From: Thiothrix caldifontis
GTDB taxonomy: Bacteria > Pseudomonadota > Gammaproteobacteria > Thiotrichales > Thiotrichaceae
Length of the DNA stretch: 48,424 bases
Direction of reading: 5' to 3'
Assembly (NCBI RefSeq): GCF_900107695.1
Contig: NZ_FNQP01000023.1
Span: forward strand, 1-48,424
Shown: piece by piece, positions 8,754 through 17,623 of the stretch
How the letters are laid out: each line of letters starts with the position of its first letter
How positions within the stretch are numbered: position 1 is the stretch's first letter
The notes under the pieces: generated by a model
What the model was told of the DNA's origin: nothing
The model's database searches: none
Seen by the model: only the letters and a program-made list of their open reading frames with translations
Translations under genes and position numbers: made by a program

Positions 8754-9986
8754 GACTGGTGCTGCTAACAATTGTTGCAGTGTCAGATGCGGATGACTGT
8801 CCAGTGCGATTAATTGCGCCTCACTAAACCCTGTCTGCTGCTGGATTTGAGTAGCTTGCCGTTGTTGCTGCTTGCTCCCTTGCCAAAAACAGCGGCGAAT
8901 ATCCGCCACCGTGAGCGTTTCCGGGCTGATGCGTAACAAATAATGCGTAGGGTCATCGTCGTCGCGGCTGAGAATTCCGTAACTGACCAAATCGTCCAAC
9001 GACTCTTCCAACAGCAAACGGGATACCGGAATCGCCTGACTCAGCGCATCCAATGACGGCGGTGCTTGCTTGCTGATGAAGCGTTGCCCGACTTCGCGCA
9101 ATACCGCTGCGGCCAATAATTCGCGGGTTTGCACACTGGTTTCAGTCGGTTGCTGGGGCAAATACACCGCATCCGGGTGCTGAAAATAATACGCCAGCCG
9201 CGCCCCGGTCAGCACAATAATCCAGCCCACATACAGCCATAACATGAATAAAAACAAGCTGGCAAAAATCGAATAAATCGCAGTTTGCTGCCCCGAACTC
9301 ACCACAAATGCCGCAAACAACCACCCCGCAACTTGCCACACAATGCCCGCCATCAATGCGCCGCCGAATGCCGCCAACGGCTTGACCCGCGTATTTGGCA
9401 TGAACAGGTAAATAAAGGTAAACGCCAAGATAATCAGCAAGCTAGGGCTAAGTTGCACCAACACCGCCAAACCCGATTCCAGCACCGCCGAAGAATGCAG
9501 CCACGCGGAATTCGCTAACGCTGTCCACACCCCCAACGCCGAAAAGATCAACACCGGCCCCACCAGCACCACACTAAGATAATCACGAAATTGCAGCAAC
9601 ATCGAGCGTTGGCGTTTGACCCGCCACACATGATTAAACGCTTCTTCCACCTTTTGCATCAGCGACACCACGGTGTAGAACAAAATAGCCAAGCCCGCGA
9701 CACCCAACACCCCCACCTGCACATTATCGACGAAACCCAATACCTGACGGGTCAATTCCTCCGCTTTATCCCCCATTGGCTCTAACAGTGCCAACAACAA
9801 CGGCTCCATCTGGTTATGCACCCCGAAACCTTTGAGCACCGAAAAACTCAGCGCCAGCAACGGCACTAACGACAGCAAAGTGGTGTAGACCAAGCCCATT
9901 GCTCGCAGCGTAATGCTTCCCTGATGCATATCATGAAACAGCGCAATGGCGAGTGCGCGGGTAAAAATCAGCAATTTCTTGATCAT
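8739..9986 (-). CDS. yihY: YihY/BrkB family inner-membrane protein
   Basis: 415 residues. The N-terminal ~280 residues carry the family pattern: ALFHDMHQGSITLRAMGLVY, then YTTLLSLVPLLALSFSVLKG and VSLMQKVEEAFNHVWRVKRQ, with about six membrane segments. The soluble C-terminal tail (~120 residues) resembles the winged-helix-like extension found in longer members and ends in a Gln-rich stretch. The family was once misassigned as ribonuclease BN; its function is still unclear. It is divergent from the diiron-oxidase-like gene and its tail converges on dgt. Confidence 0.88.
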   Translation of the reverse strand: MIKKLLIFTRALAIALFHDMHQGSITLRAMGLVYTTLLSLVPLLALSFSVLKGFGVHNQMEPLLLALLEPMGDKAEELTRQVLGFVDNVQVGVLGVAGLAILFYTVVSLMQKVEEAFNHVWRVKRQRSMLLQFRDYLSVVLVGPVLIFSALGVWTALANSAWLHSSAVLESGLAVLVQLSPSLLIILAFTFIYLFMPNTRVKPLAAFGGALMAGIVWQVAGWLFAAFVVSSGQQTAIYSIFASLFLFMLWLYVGWIIVLTGARLAYYFQHPDAVYLPQQPTETSVQTRELLAAAVLREVGQRFISKQAPPSLDALSQAIPVSRLLLEESLDDLVSYGILSRDDDDPTHYLLRISPETLTVADIRRCFWQGSKQQQRQATQIQQQTGFSEAQLIALDSHPHLTLQQLLAAPVSTQP

Positions 9987-10083
9987 TCCGGTAGTATATC
10001 AGTAGAAACTTATGGAAAATTCGGCTTTGCCGCACACTGCTGCTACAGTTACGCAACTCCCCCATTTTAGAAGGCACTCGCAC

Positions 10084-10773
10084 ATGAACGCACCTGTTTT
10101 CCTGCAAGAACTCAAAGACCGGGTCAATAACCACCCGTTCCTGCGCCATCCGTTCCTGCAACAGTTTTCGACACAAACGCTGACGTTTCAACAAGCACGC
10201 ACCTTCGCGCTGTTGTATTACCCGCATATTTTACGCACCCGCTTGTATCAGGCGAATGCGCTAGGCGTGACCCCGGATGAACGTATTCAAGCGGTGCTGG
10301 CAGATATTTTGTACGATGAATACGGCAATGGCGACCCGTCAAAATCACACATGGAAGTCTACCGCAAGCTGCTACGCGCGGTGGATTGCAGCCCGGAAGA
10401 AATTGCCAACCCGCCGATCACCCCCGAACAGCAAGGTTACATTGACACCATGATGCGCCTTACCCAAGGCACTGACTGGCTGGCAGCCGTCGGGGTAGCA
10501 GGCATTGCGGGCGAATGGCCAATTCCACCGTATTACCGCATGTTGCTGACAGGGTTACGCACTGTGCCGGGCTTGGATGATGATGCGCTGGAATTGTTTA
10601 TCGGGCATATCGAGCTGGATATTGAACATTCGCGCATGATTGAAGAAGCCATTATGCCGCATTTGGAGACCCGCGAAGGGCAAGAATCCCTGTGGCGCGG
10701 TATCAACCTCAACCTCAATGCGCGGCTCGTGCAATTGAATGGGTTGCAGCGCGAAGTCTTCAGCAAGCAGTAA
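10084..10773 (+). CDS. Iron-containing redox enzyme family protein (heme-oxygenase-like fold, CADD/PqqC-like)
   Basis: About 229 residues, all helical in character. Candidate metal-ligand motifs are visible: DEYGNGDPSKSH and, near the C-terminus, FIGHIELDIEHSRM, matching the Glu/His/Asp pattern of heme-oxygenase-like diiron oxidases and oxygenases. Known members include CADD (p-aminobenzoate synthesis from a self tyrosine), PqqC-like proteins and several tailoring oxygenases; the substrate here cannot be read from sequence. The ATG at 10084 with AGAAGG nine bases upstream is preferred over an earlier in-frame start. The gene converges on bioA with 3 bases between the stops. Confidence 0.75.
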   Translation: MNAPVFLQELKDRVNNHPFLRHPFLQQFSTQTLTFQQARTFALLYYPHILRTRLYQANALGVTPDERIQAVLADILYDEYGNGDPSKSHMEVYRKLLRAVDCSPEEIANPPITPEQQGYIDTMMRLTQGTDWLAAVGVAGIAGEWPIPPYYRMLLTGLRTVPGLDDDALELFIGHIELDIEHSRMIEEAIMPHLETREGQESLWRGINLNLNARLVQLNGLQREVFSKQ

Positions 10774-10776
10774 TCC

Positions 10777-12090
10777 CTAACCGACCGCAAGCTGTGCCAA
10801 ACCGTCTGCAATCACCACATACGCCTGTTTAAGCTCAGCTTCGGTCACACAATACGGTGGTAACACATACACCACATTTCCCAGTGGGCGCAATAATAAG
10901 CCGCGCTCATGGAAAAAGGCTTTGAGTTGCGCCCCAATCGCGGAAGTGTAGCCTGCATCCGCTGCCACGACATCGAATGCCGCAATCGTCCCCATGACCC
11001 TCATCCGCTGCACCAGTGGATGCCCTGCCAATGTTGCCAAGCCTTGCCGTTGCCAAGTCTCGATTTGCGGTAATTTTGCTAAAGTCTTTTCATCGTCAAA
11101 CACTTGCAACGATGCCAACGATGCTGCACACCCCAGTGGATTAGCCGTAAACGAATGCCCGTGTACCAGCGCCCGATCGAAGGTTTCGCCCAGAAATGCA
11201 GCGTAAATAGCTTCGCTGGTAACTGTCACCGACATCGGTAGGAAACCCGCTGTCAGCCCTTTCGACAAACAGATAATATCCGGTGTCACTTGTGCTTTAA
11301 TAGAGGCAAACAGCGCCCCCGTGCGTCCAAAGCCCGTCATCACCTCATCGAAAATCAATAAGATACCTGCTTCACGCAAACGTGCTGCCAACGCTTGCAA
11401 AAATTCGGGGCGGCACATACGCATCCCTGCTGAACCTTGAACCAACGGTTCCATGATAACGGCTGCGAGGGTATCGCCCTGCTCGGCAAGGTAAGTTTCT
11501 AGCTGTGCTAATGCGGCTTGTTCTTTGGCGGCTACCGCCGTGTCGCCATCCCATGTTTCGGGGAAAGGTAACAAACCGACTTCAAACAACAGACTACCGT
11601 AAGTGTCAAAAAATCCGCAACCTTTACCCGCCGACATCGCGCCTACTGTATCGCCATGGTAGCCGCCTTCAAAGGCGAGAAAACGGGTACGCTGGGCTTC
11701 ACCGTGATTGCGCCAGTATTGCAGCGCCATTTTCAACGCCACCTCCACCGCCGTGGAACCGTCATCGCTGAAGAATACTCGGGTAAGGCCAACCGGCAAA
11801 CGTTGCACCAGTTCGTGTGCCAGTTGCGCAGCGGGTTGGTGCGTGAATCCGGCGAAAATGACCTGCTCCAGCGTGTGCGCTTGGCGGGCAATGGCGGCAG
11901 CAATCGTGGGGTGGGCGTGTCCGTGGATATTTACCCACCAAGATGAAATCAGATCAAGAAACTCACGACCGTCTTCAGCATAGAGGCGAATGCCTTTAGC
12001 CGACGTAATGGCAATCGGCTCTGGAGCAGTCTGAGCTTGCGTAAAGGGATGCCAAACATGGCGACGATCCAGCGAAAGAGTCGTTAACAT
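10777..12090 (-). CDS. bioA: Adenosylmethionine-8-amino-7-oxononanoate aminotransferase
   Basis: PLP-dependent enzyme of biotin synthesis converting KAPA to DAPA with S-adenosylmethionine as amino donor. Diagnostic stretches: RRHVWHPFTQ at the N-terminus, SSWWVNIHGHAHP, FEGGYHGDTVGAMS, LIFDEVMTGFGRTG and the PLP lysine in CLSKGLTAGFLP, followed by HGHSFTANPLGCA. The length of ~437 residues is normal. I choose the ATG at 12090 because family proteins begin just before the HVWHP motif; upstream in-frame codons add an unlikely extension. No other bio genes are in the window. It is divergent from the barrel gene, sharing a ~160-base promoter region. Confidence 0.93.
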   Translation of the reverse strand: MLTTLSLDRRHVWHPFTQAQTAPEPIAITSAKGIRLYAEDGREFLDLISSWWVNIHGHAHPTIAAAIARQAHTLEQVIFAGFTHQPAAQLAHELVQRLPVGLTRVFFSDDGSTAVEVALKMALQYWRNHGEAQRTRFLAFEGGYHGDTVGAMSAGKGCGFFDTYGSLLFEVGLLPFPETWDGDTAVAAKEQAALAQLETYLAEQGDTLAAVIMEPLVQGSAGMRMCRPEFLQALAARLREAGILLIFDEVMTGFGRTGALFASIKAQVTPDIICLSKGLTAGFLPMSVTVTSEAIYAAFLGETFDRALVHGHSFTANPLGCAASLASLQVFDDEKTLAKLPQIETWQRQGLATLAGHPLVQRMRVMGTIAAFDVVAADAGYTSAIGAQLKAFFHERGLLLRPLGNVVYVLPPYCVTEAELKQAYVVIADGLAQLAVG

Positions 12091-12249
12091 AAATAACTCA
12101 CTATACCAATTCAGAAATAACGCAACGCCCAACTATCTGCCCGAAACTGCCATTTATCCCACCCAATAGCGTTAGCTTCGCGAATACAGTTTTAAAATAA
12201 ATGCTGATAAAAAAGTTCTTTAGTGGATTACTTTTCAGGAATCAATCCT

Positions 12250-12951
12250 ATGAAAAAATTCTTGGTTGTGAATGCTGGCCTCGCTGCCCTAGTGGGTTCA
12301 AGCATGGCAGAAGCAGGCTTTTCCCCCTACTATGCTGGAGCAGCCATCGGTGCGTCTCAAAACAACGGCAGTGAAGCGCAGTTTTGTGATGAATGTACCG
12401 GCTCTAAATTCACCATGCACAAAAAAAACACAGGAGCTAAGGTTCACAAAGTCTACGCTGGCGCTAATTTAAACCCCGTATGGGGGGTGGAAGCCGAATA
12501 CGCCAACCTTGGCGATACGTATTCCCTTGACATGTACCGCCCTGAATTCGGCATCCCCGGTGGACGTGCAGAAACGGCACGTGCCCGTCAAAAAACCCGT
12601 GGTATTGGCCTCAGTGCCAAAGCCAATCACCGCATTACACGCAAGACTTCCATCTATGGCAAGGCAGGTGCATTTGTTTGGGAAAACAAAAACAGTATGG
12701 ATTATACCAACCTTGACGGCATCAATGAAAAATACAAAAGTACTGACCGGGGTGTTAGCCCAACTGTCGGACTTGGCATTGAACACGAAGTCACCGACCG
12801 CATTAGTATCCGCGCAGGTTGGGATCGTACCTTTAATACCGGCAAGGGTGACCGCTTTTTGGAACTGGACGCCAATAAAAATGTTACCGATTTGCACAGT
12901 GTGAAAACTGATACCGACATGATTTACGTCGGTGCAACGTTTAACTTCTAA
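12250..12951 (+). CDS. Outer-membrane beta-barrel protein (opacity/OmpA-barrel-like)
   Basis: 233 residues with signal peptide MKKFLVVNAGLAALVGSSMA, probable cleavage after AEA. Mature part starts GFSPYYAGAAIGAS and consists of alternating strand-like segments such as KVYAGANLNPVWGVEAEYAN, RISIRAGWDRTFN and the C-terminal [11 protein letters not shown] ending in Phe, the usual signature for BAM-dependent insertion. A pair of Cys (FCDECTG) lies in the first loop. The ATG at 12250 has AGGA nine bases upstream. Length and pattern fit small eight-stranded barrels; the function (adhesion, structure, porin) is not evident. Confidence 0.8.
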   Translation: MKKFLVVNAGLAALVGSSMAEAGFSPYYAGAAIGASQNNGSEAQFCDECTGSKFTMHKKNTGAKVHKVYAGANLNPVWGVEAEYANLGDTYSLDMYRPEFGIPGGRAETARARQKTRGIGLSAKANHRITRKTSIYGKAGAFVWENKNSMDYTNLDGINEKYKSTDRGVSPTVGLGIEHEVTDRISIRAGWDRTFNTGKGDRFLELDANKNVTDLHSVKTDTDMIYVGATFNF

Positions 12952-13667
12952 GCGGATAACGTGTCAAACAAACATTTGCCCCCTGCTTTGGTGATGGCAG
13001 CAACGCGTTCAGTGTGAGCTGCCATCTCTTCAGCATTGGCTTGAATCACTCGCAAACGCCTCACATCCGCAACAATCCGACGGATTCCTGCATTTCCCTC
13101 CTGACCATTATTACCAGCATCGTCAGCACCTAACAACAAACTGACTTGCCCGCCTGTCATGGCGAGGTAGACATCTGCCAAAATCTCCGCATCCAGCAAA
13201 GCGCCGTGCAAAGTACGGTGAGTATTGTTGATTTCGTAACGCTTACATAACGCATCCAAACTGGCACGTTGTCCGGGGAACAGTTGTCGCGCCATGACCA
13301 ATGTATCAGTTACGCTGCAATCATCCGTGATCGGGCGATGTGCTGGGTTCACTAATCGCAATTCATGGTTAAGGAAACCAATATCAAACGGCGCATTATG
13401 GATGATTAATTCCGCCCCATGCAGATAAGCCAGCAGGTCGTTCATAACATCTTCAAAGCGCGGTTTATCAGCAAGAAACTCATTGGTAATGCCATGAACC
13501 TCAATGGCTCCCGCATCAATCTCACGATCAGGTTGCAGGTAATAGTGGAAATTATTTCCTGTCAGACGCCGGTTGAGCATTTCCACACAACCAATTTCAA
13601 TGATGCGATGGCCTTCTTTAGGCTCAAGACCCGTAGTTTCTGTATCAAGGATAATTTGACGGCTCAT
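12948..13667 (-). CDS. dnaQ: DNA polymerase III epsilon subunit (3'-5' proofreading exonuclease)
   Basis: Starts [20 protein letters not shown], the Exo I motif with both catalytic acids, followed by [14 protein letters not shown] (Exo II) and [15 protein letters not shown] (Exo III, HxAxxD type). 239 residues, the normal length including the C-terminal segment that binds the polymerase alpha subunit. Its start overlaps the rnhA stop by 4 bases (ATGA), indicating translational coupling, as in the conserved rnhA-dnaQ neighbourhood (divergent in E. coli, co-directional here). Its stop overlaps the convergent barrel gene. Confidence 0.95.
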   Translation of the reverse strand: MSRQIILDTETTGLEPKEGHRIIEIGCVEMLNRRLTGNNFHYYLQPDREIDAGAIEVHGITNEFLADKPRFEDVMNDLLAYLHGAELIIHNAPFDIGFLNHELRLVNPAHRPITDDCSVTDTLVMARQLFPGQRASLDALCKRYEINNTHRTLHGALLDAEILADVYLAMTGGQVSLLLGADDAGNNGQEGNAGIRRIVADVRRLRVIQANAEEMAAHTERVAAITKAGGKCLFDTLSA

Positions 13668-14107
13668 AGTTTTTTCTCGTCGATGGCTTTATTGGCAAGT
13701 TGGTCTACCCGTTCATTTTCAGCGTGTCCGCTGTGGCCTTTAACCCAACGCCAGTCAATACGATGCTGGGTAGTCGCCGTATCCAAACGTTGCCACAGCT
13801 CTTGGTTTTTAACCGGTTTACCCGCAGCAGTTTTCCAACCTTTGCGTTTCCACCCTACCAGCCATTCAGTAATGCCTTGGCGGACATATTGGGAGTCAGT
13901 CGTCAACACCACCTCACACGGGCGTGTCAGGGTTTCCAGTGCCTGAATCGCTGCCATCAGTTCCATTTGATTATTAGTGGTGACAGGCTGATACCCATAG
14001 ATTTCACGCTCTGTGCCATTGTAGCGTAGCAATGCGCCCCACCCACCCGGCCCCGGATTACCACGGCAGGCACCATCGGTAAAAATCTCAACTATTTTAC
14101 TTGGCAT
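13664..14107 (-). CDS. rnhA: Ribonuclease HI
   Basis: Cleaves RNA in RNA:DNA hybrids. Catalytic acids are visible in [17 protein letters not shown], the Glu in [20 protein letters not shown], and the final Asp in [13 protein letters not shown]. The basic protrusion [16 protein letters not shown] is present, as in the E. coli type. From the ATG at 14107 the protein is 147 residues. The upstream gene's stop lies just inside this start, so the yafS-like, rnhA and dnaQ genes form one overlapping unit. Confidence 0.96.
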   Translation of the reverse strand: MPSKIVEIFTDGACRGNPGPGGWGALLRYNGTEREIYGYQPVTTNNQMELMAAIQALETLTRPCEVVLTTDSQYVRQGITEWLVGWKRKGWKTAAGKPVKNQELWQRLDTATTQHRIDWRWVKGHSGHAENERVDQLANKAIDEKKL

Positions 14108-14906
14108 TATTTGGCTCTTTACGGGATACACGCCCGGCTCCCGGATTCACAATCATTCCCGGACGTAGCACCGGCTTAACTTTGCGGGAAGGCAATAATA
14201 ACGTCATGTTGGATACTTTTTTCTGCGCATGAATAATGTACACATTACCCGTCATCAAACGGAACTGGCTCCCCAAACGATCCAACCAACGCGCACGTTT
14301 AAACAGATAATCACCACCAAATACCGGGCAAAATCCCGCTGAAACCGTTTCACACACATCAAATCCCAACACACTCAGCCATTCACGCACCCGAAAAGTG
14401 GAATAAAAGTGGCAGCGTTGTGCTCGAGGATTATGCAAATAACGCAATTGTGCCAAGCCCTTGAAACTGATCGGATTAAAGCCAATCAAAATACAATGGC
14501 CTTCAGGCACTAATACCCGTTCGATTTCACGCAATACTTGATGGGGGCTACGGCTACAATCCAGCGCATGACTAGCCACAACCAAATCCATATTGTTTAA
14601 CACAAAGGGTAGCTGTTCTGGTGTACCCATGATACTGACGGGTTCACCCAATACCTCTCCTAAAGAGAACTGGCTGGCAACCCGTGATTCTTGCAAAAAA
14701 GAATATTGCCCTGCTAACACACCCGTTTCCAAGGCGTAGTAACCAAAAATATCTGCGCTCATGCGACTGACAATCGCCTGCACCCTTGCCAAGGTAGCCT
14801 GCCCTGCCGATGAAGCATACCAATCCCGACAGGCATTGATCCCTGCTGGCGATAATGAAGTTGTAGCAGTAACGTTCAGCGATTTTTCCTTGTTCACAGG
14901 TAACAT
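14097..14906 (-). CDS. SAM-dependent class I methyltransferase (YafS-like)
   Basis: 269 residues with a Methyltransf_11-type core: [13 protein letters not shown] (motif I region), [20 protein letters not shown], and [20 protein letters not shown]. The fold and the position beside rnhA match E. coli yafS, whose substrate is unknown. A canonical GxGxG motif is degenerate. A basic C-terminal tail ends at KEPNNAK, overlapping the rnhA start. The E. coli block also contains gloB between yafS and mltD; it is absent here. Divergent from mltD, with a 139-base shared region. Confidence 0.8.
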   Translation of the reverse strand: MLPVNKEKSLNVTATTSLSPAGINACRDWYASSAGQATLARVQAIVSRMSADIFGYYALETGVLAGQYSFLQESRVASQFSLGEVLGEPVSIMGTPEQLPFVLNNMDLVVASHALDCSRSPHQVLREIERVLVPEGHCILIGFNPISFKGLAQLRYLHNPRAQRCHFYSTFRVREWLSVLGFDVCETVSAGFCPVFGGDYLFKRARWLDRLGSQFRLMTGNVYIIHAQKKVSNMTLLLPSRKVKPVLRPGMIVNPGAGRVSRKEPNNAK

Positions 14907-15045
14907 ACGTATTATATTCGCAGCAGATTAGGCTAATCAGAAAAACTTATGAAGAGTATCCCGTTACTCAACTGCCATCTTATACATCATTATAGCGACG
15001 AATCAGGGGCAACATAAGAACAACAAGGTCAATGGGGTTTTAAAC

Positions 15046-16353
15046 ATGATAACAATAAGCAAACCGGCGTTCATCGCTGCGTCTATCATCACATTATTTA
15101 CTAGCTCTGGCTGTTCCAGCCACATGGGTAAACCAGAACAGGCCAGTAAACAACCGACGTTACGCAAAGCTTCTTTGCATAGCACGAGTCTTGCCAATGA
15201 CGCTCAAACGAGTACCCAACAGCAAGCGCAGCAAAAACCTGTATTAGATAACGATTTTGATACGTGGGAGCGGGTATTTCGAGGCTTCAAGCTCAATAAC
15301 CAATACAGCCAACACCCACAAGTACAACGGTTTGTCCAGTATTACGGACGCAATCCTGCCCAATTAAGCTTGCTATCGGAACGTGCTAGTGTATTCCTCC
15401 ACATGATTGTGCACGAAGTTGAACGCCGGGACATGCCCAACGAACTTGCCTTGTTACCTTTCGTAGAAAGTGCATTTGATGCGGATGTTTTCTCCCACGC
15501 AGGCGCTGCGGGTCTGTGGCAATTTATTCCTGATACCGGGCGACGCTATGGCTTGCAACAAGCCAGATCTTACGATGCCCGTATGGATCCGTTTGCTGCC
15601 ACAGGCGCAGCATTGACTTACTTGCAAAAACTCAACAACGATTTCAATGGTGACTGGCTACTCGCACTCGCTGCGTATAACTGTGGTGAAAATCGGGTGC
15701 AACGTGAAATAGACCGTAACCGTGCTAAAGGGCTGCCCACAACATTTTGGCATCTCTCCTTGCCTAAAGAAACCCGCGAATATGTACCACGCTTACTGGC
15801 GTTCAAAGAACTGATTGGTAATGCACCACGCTATGGCATTACGCTGCCGGAAACCCCCAACAGCGCACGTTTGGCACAACTGCGCATCGACAAACCCGTC
15901 GACTTACGGCAGGCTGCACTACAGGCAGGCTTAGCAGCGGATACCTTGCTAAACTTGAACCCCTGTTTCCGCACGGGCATCACCACACCACAATACTCCA
16001 ATCGCATTGTGCTGCCACGTCAATACGCCAAGCAACTCGTACAAGCCATTGAAGCCTTGCCTCCGGCAGCCAATAACCGGATTTATGCCAGTAAATCATC
16101 CTCTGGTTACAATAAGCTGGCAACGACTCGTATGGGTAAGAAGAAATCTAGCCAGCTCGCGAAAGCTAAAACCAAAAGTAGCGTCAAAGTACATACGGTA
16201 CGTAGAGGCGATACCTTGCAATCCATCGCCCTACGTCATGGAACTACAGTAAAGACCTTGATGAAACACAACAGCAAACGCACATCCAAGTTAAAAGTCG
16301 GTGAGCGTTTAGACGTGATTGCCAGTGTATCAGGAGTTAATGTCCAGTCATGA
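15046..16353 (+). CDS. mltD: Membrane-bound lytic murein transglycosylase D (lipoprotein, one LysM)
   Basis: Lipoprotein signal peptide ending TSSGC (Cys ~23). The SLT catalytic region reads LPFVESAFDADVFSHAGAAG with the catalytic Glu in FVESAF, followed by GLWQFIPDTGRRYGL and the WLLALAAYNCGENRV motif. One LysM repeat is at the C-terminus (VHTVRRGDTLQSIALRHGTT); E. coli MltD has two. It cleaves peptidoglycan glycan strands with 1,6-anhydro product formation at the outer-membrane inner leaflet. The stop overlaps the FHA gene start (ATGA), implying co-translation. Confidence 0.93.
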   Translation: MITISKPAFIAASIITLFTSSGCSSHMGKPEQASKQPTLRKASLHSTSLANDAQTSTQQQAQQKPVLDNDFDTWERVFRGFKLNNQYSQHPQVQRFVQYYGRNPAQLSLLSERASVFLHMIVHEVERRDMPNELALLPFVESAFDADVFSHAGAAGLWQFIPDTGRRYGLQQARSYDARMDPFAATGAALTYLQKLNNDFNGDWLLALAAYNCGENRVQREIDRNRAKGLPTTFWHLSLPKETREYVPRLLAFKELIGNAPRYGITLPETPNSARLAQLRIDKPVDLRQAALQAGLAADTLLNLNPCFRTGITTPQYSNRIVLPRQYAKQLVQAIEALPPAANNRIYASKSSSGYNKLATTRMGKKKSSQLAKAKTKSSVKVHTVRRGDTLQSIALRHGTTVKTLMKHNSKRTSKLKVGERLDVIASVSGVNVQS

Positions 16354-16964
16354 GCGAACTGATTGTCATGCTTGACAAACAAATCCTCAAACGCATTGCT
16401 GTAAAAAAAACCAGCATTGTGTTTGGACGCCATAGCAAGTGCGACATCGCTCTTCCCGATCGCACCATTAGCAATAATCACGCCCGCATCACCGTGGTTA
16501 GAGACGACTGCTTTTTGGAAGACTTGCAAAGCACCAATGGTACTTACGTCAATCAGCAGCAGATTGACCGCCACTTACTCATGGATGGAGACATCATAGC
16601 ACTCGGAAAATACCAAGTGGTTTTTCGCTCTGTTCAAGGTATTGCAATACAAATCAAACGCTTAAGTATTCACCCTAAATTGATGGATGCAAGCTACAAT
16701 GCTTGGCTACAAGTGATGGATGGCAGCAAATCAGGGTACATTATTCCCTTAAAAGCCGAACGCTTAGTGCTAGGGAATCAAACAACTGGACAAGTTTTGA
16801 TTGAGTGTTCCACTCAAGGGCAATATATTATGAGCGCGACGGGTACAATGAATAACCATCGTACCCGTACCTTGGTCGCTGGAGACACCCTCAAGGTGGA
16901 AGAAACCACCTTTCAATTCTGTCTGAAGGAGCAAGATGCCGACATTAATACCGTCTCTACCTAA
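16350..16964 (+). CDS. FHA-domain protein coupled to mltD
   Basis: 204 residues. The N-terminal ~90 residues form an FHA phosphothreonine-binding domain with the key residues in IVFGRHSKCDIALPD, SNNHARITV and LEDLQSTNGTYVN. The second half (~100-200) has a beta-rich pattern (SGYIIPLKAERLVLGNQTTG) that may be a second, degenerate FHA-like fold. No membrane segment is seen, so it is probably cytoplasmic. Start overlaps the mltD stop by 4 bases and its end overlaps the cyclo-ligase gene by 29 bases. No Ser/Thr kinase gene is in the window. Confidence 0.85.
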   Translation: MSELIVMLDKQILKRIAVKKTSIVFGRHSKCDIALPDRTISNNHARITVVRDDCFLEDLQSTNGTYVNQQQIDRHLLMDGDIIALGKYQVVFRSVQGIAIQIKRLSIHPKLMDASYNAWLQVMDGSKSGYIIPLKAERLVLGNQTTGQVLIECSTQGQYIMSATGTMNNHRTRTLVAGDTLKVEETTFQFCLKEQDADINTVST

Positions 16965-17553
16965 ACCTCCACTACGCCGTACTATCCAACGCCAACGTTC
17001 GGCGCTTAGCCAACCCGAACAAATTCAACTATCACAGCAAGCGGTCGCTCGCTTGACCGCTCAACGGTTATTTCGTAATGCACGGCACATTGCACTGTAC
17101 CTACCGGTGAGGGGCGAAGCTGACCCGCGCAGCGTGCGTCATCGCGCACTACCGCGCCAACATTTTTATCTGCCGGTTCTATCGCCATTTAGAGACGGAC
17201 GCCTATGGTTTGTGCGTTGGGATAAAAGCACTCGCTTTCGCTTGAACCGCTTCCGTATCCCTGAACCTTATCCCCATTATCGTCAGCATCGCCCAGCTCG
17301 CTGGCTTGATCTGGTGATCGCCCCGTTGGTCGCATTCGATCATACTGGCACGCGCATGGGGATGGGAGGAGGCTTTTATGATCGCACCTTTGCATTCAAA
17401 CGATGCACCATGGCAAGCTTGCGCCCTTATCTGTGCGGGCTGGCTTACCACTTTCAACAAGCCGAATCTTTAACCCGCCAACCATGGGATGTTCCCTTGG
17501 ATCTCGTCACTTCCGATAGCAGTTTTTTTCGATTCAACACTGGCATATATTAG
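16936..17553 (+). CDS. fau: 5-formyltetrahydrofolate cyclo-ligase
   Basis: 205 residues (also called ygfA/MTHFS). ATP-dependent conversion of 5-formyl-THF to 5,10-methenyl-THF. Family motifs: an N-terminal LRRTIQRQRSALS, LYLPVRGEADPR, WLDLVIAPLVAFD and the ATP-binding MGMGGGFYDRTF. Notably Arg-rich. It overlaps the FHA gene by 29 bases in another frame, making mltD-FHA-fau an overlapping three-gene unit; in E. coli the gene instead follows 6S RNA, which I could not recognise here. Confidence 0.9.
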   Translation: MPTLIPSLPKPPLRRTIQRQRSALSQPEQIQLSQQAVARLTAQRLFRNARHIALYLPVRGEADPRSVRHRALPRQHFYLPVLSPFRDGRLWFVRWDKSTRFRLNRFRIPEPYPHYRQHRPARWLDLVIAPLVAFDHTGTRMGMGGGFYDRTFAFKRCTMASLRPYLCGLAYHFQQAESLTRQPWDVPLDLVTSDSSFFRFNTGIY

Positions 17554-17623
17554 AATATACTGATATAGTCTTAACATAGTCAGGGTTAGCCTGATACGAC
17601 ATAACCGCATAGGAGATATTGAA

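Noticed and set aside
16900-17000. 6S RNA upstream of the cyclo-ligase gene
   Set aside because: The region codes for the end of the FHA protein and overlaps the gene start, leaving no room for 6S RNA.
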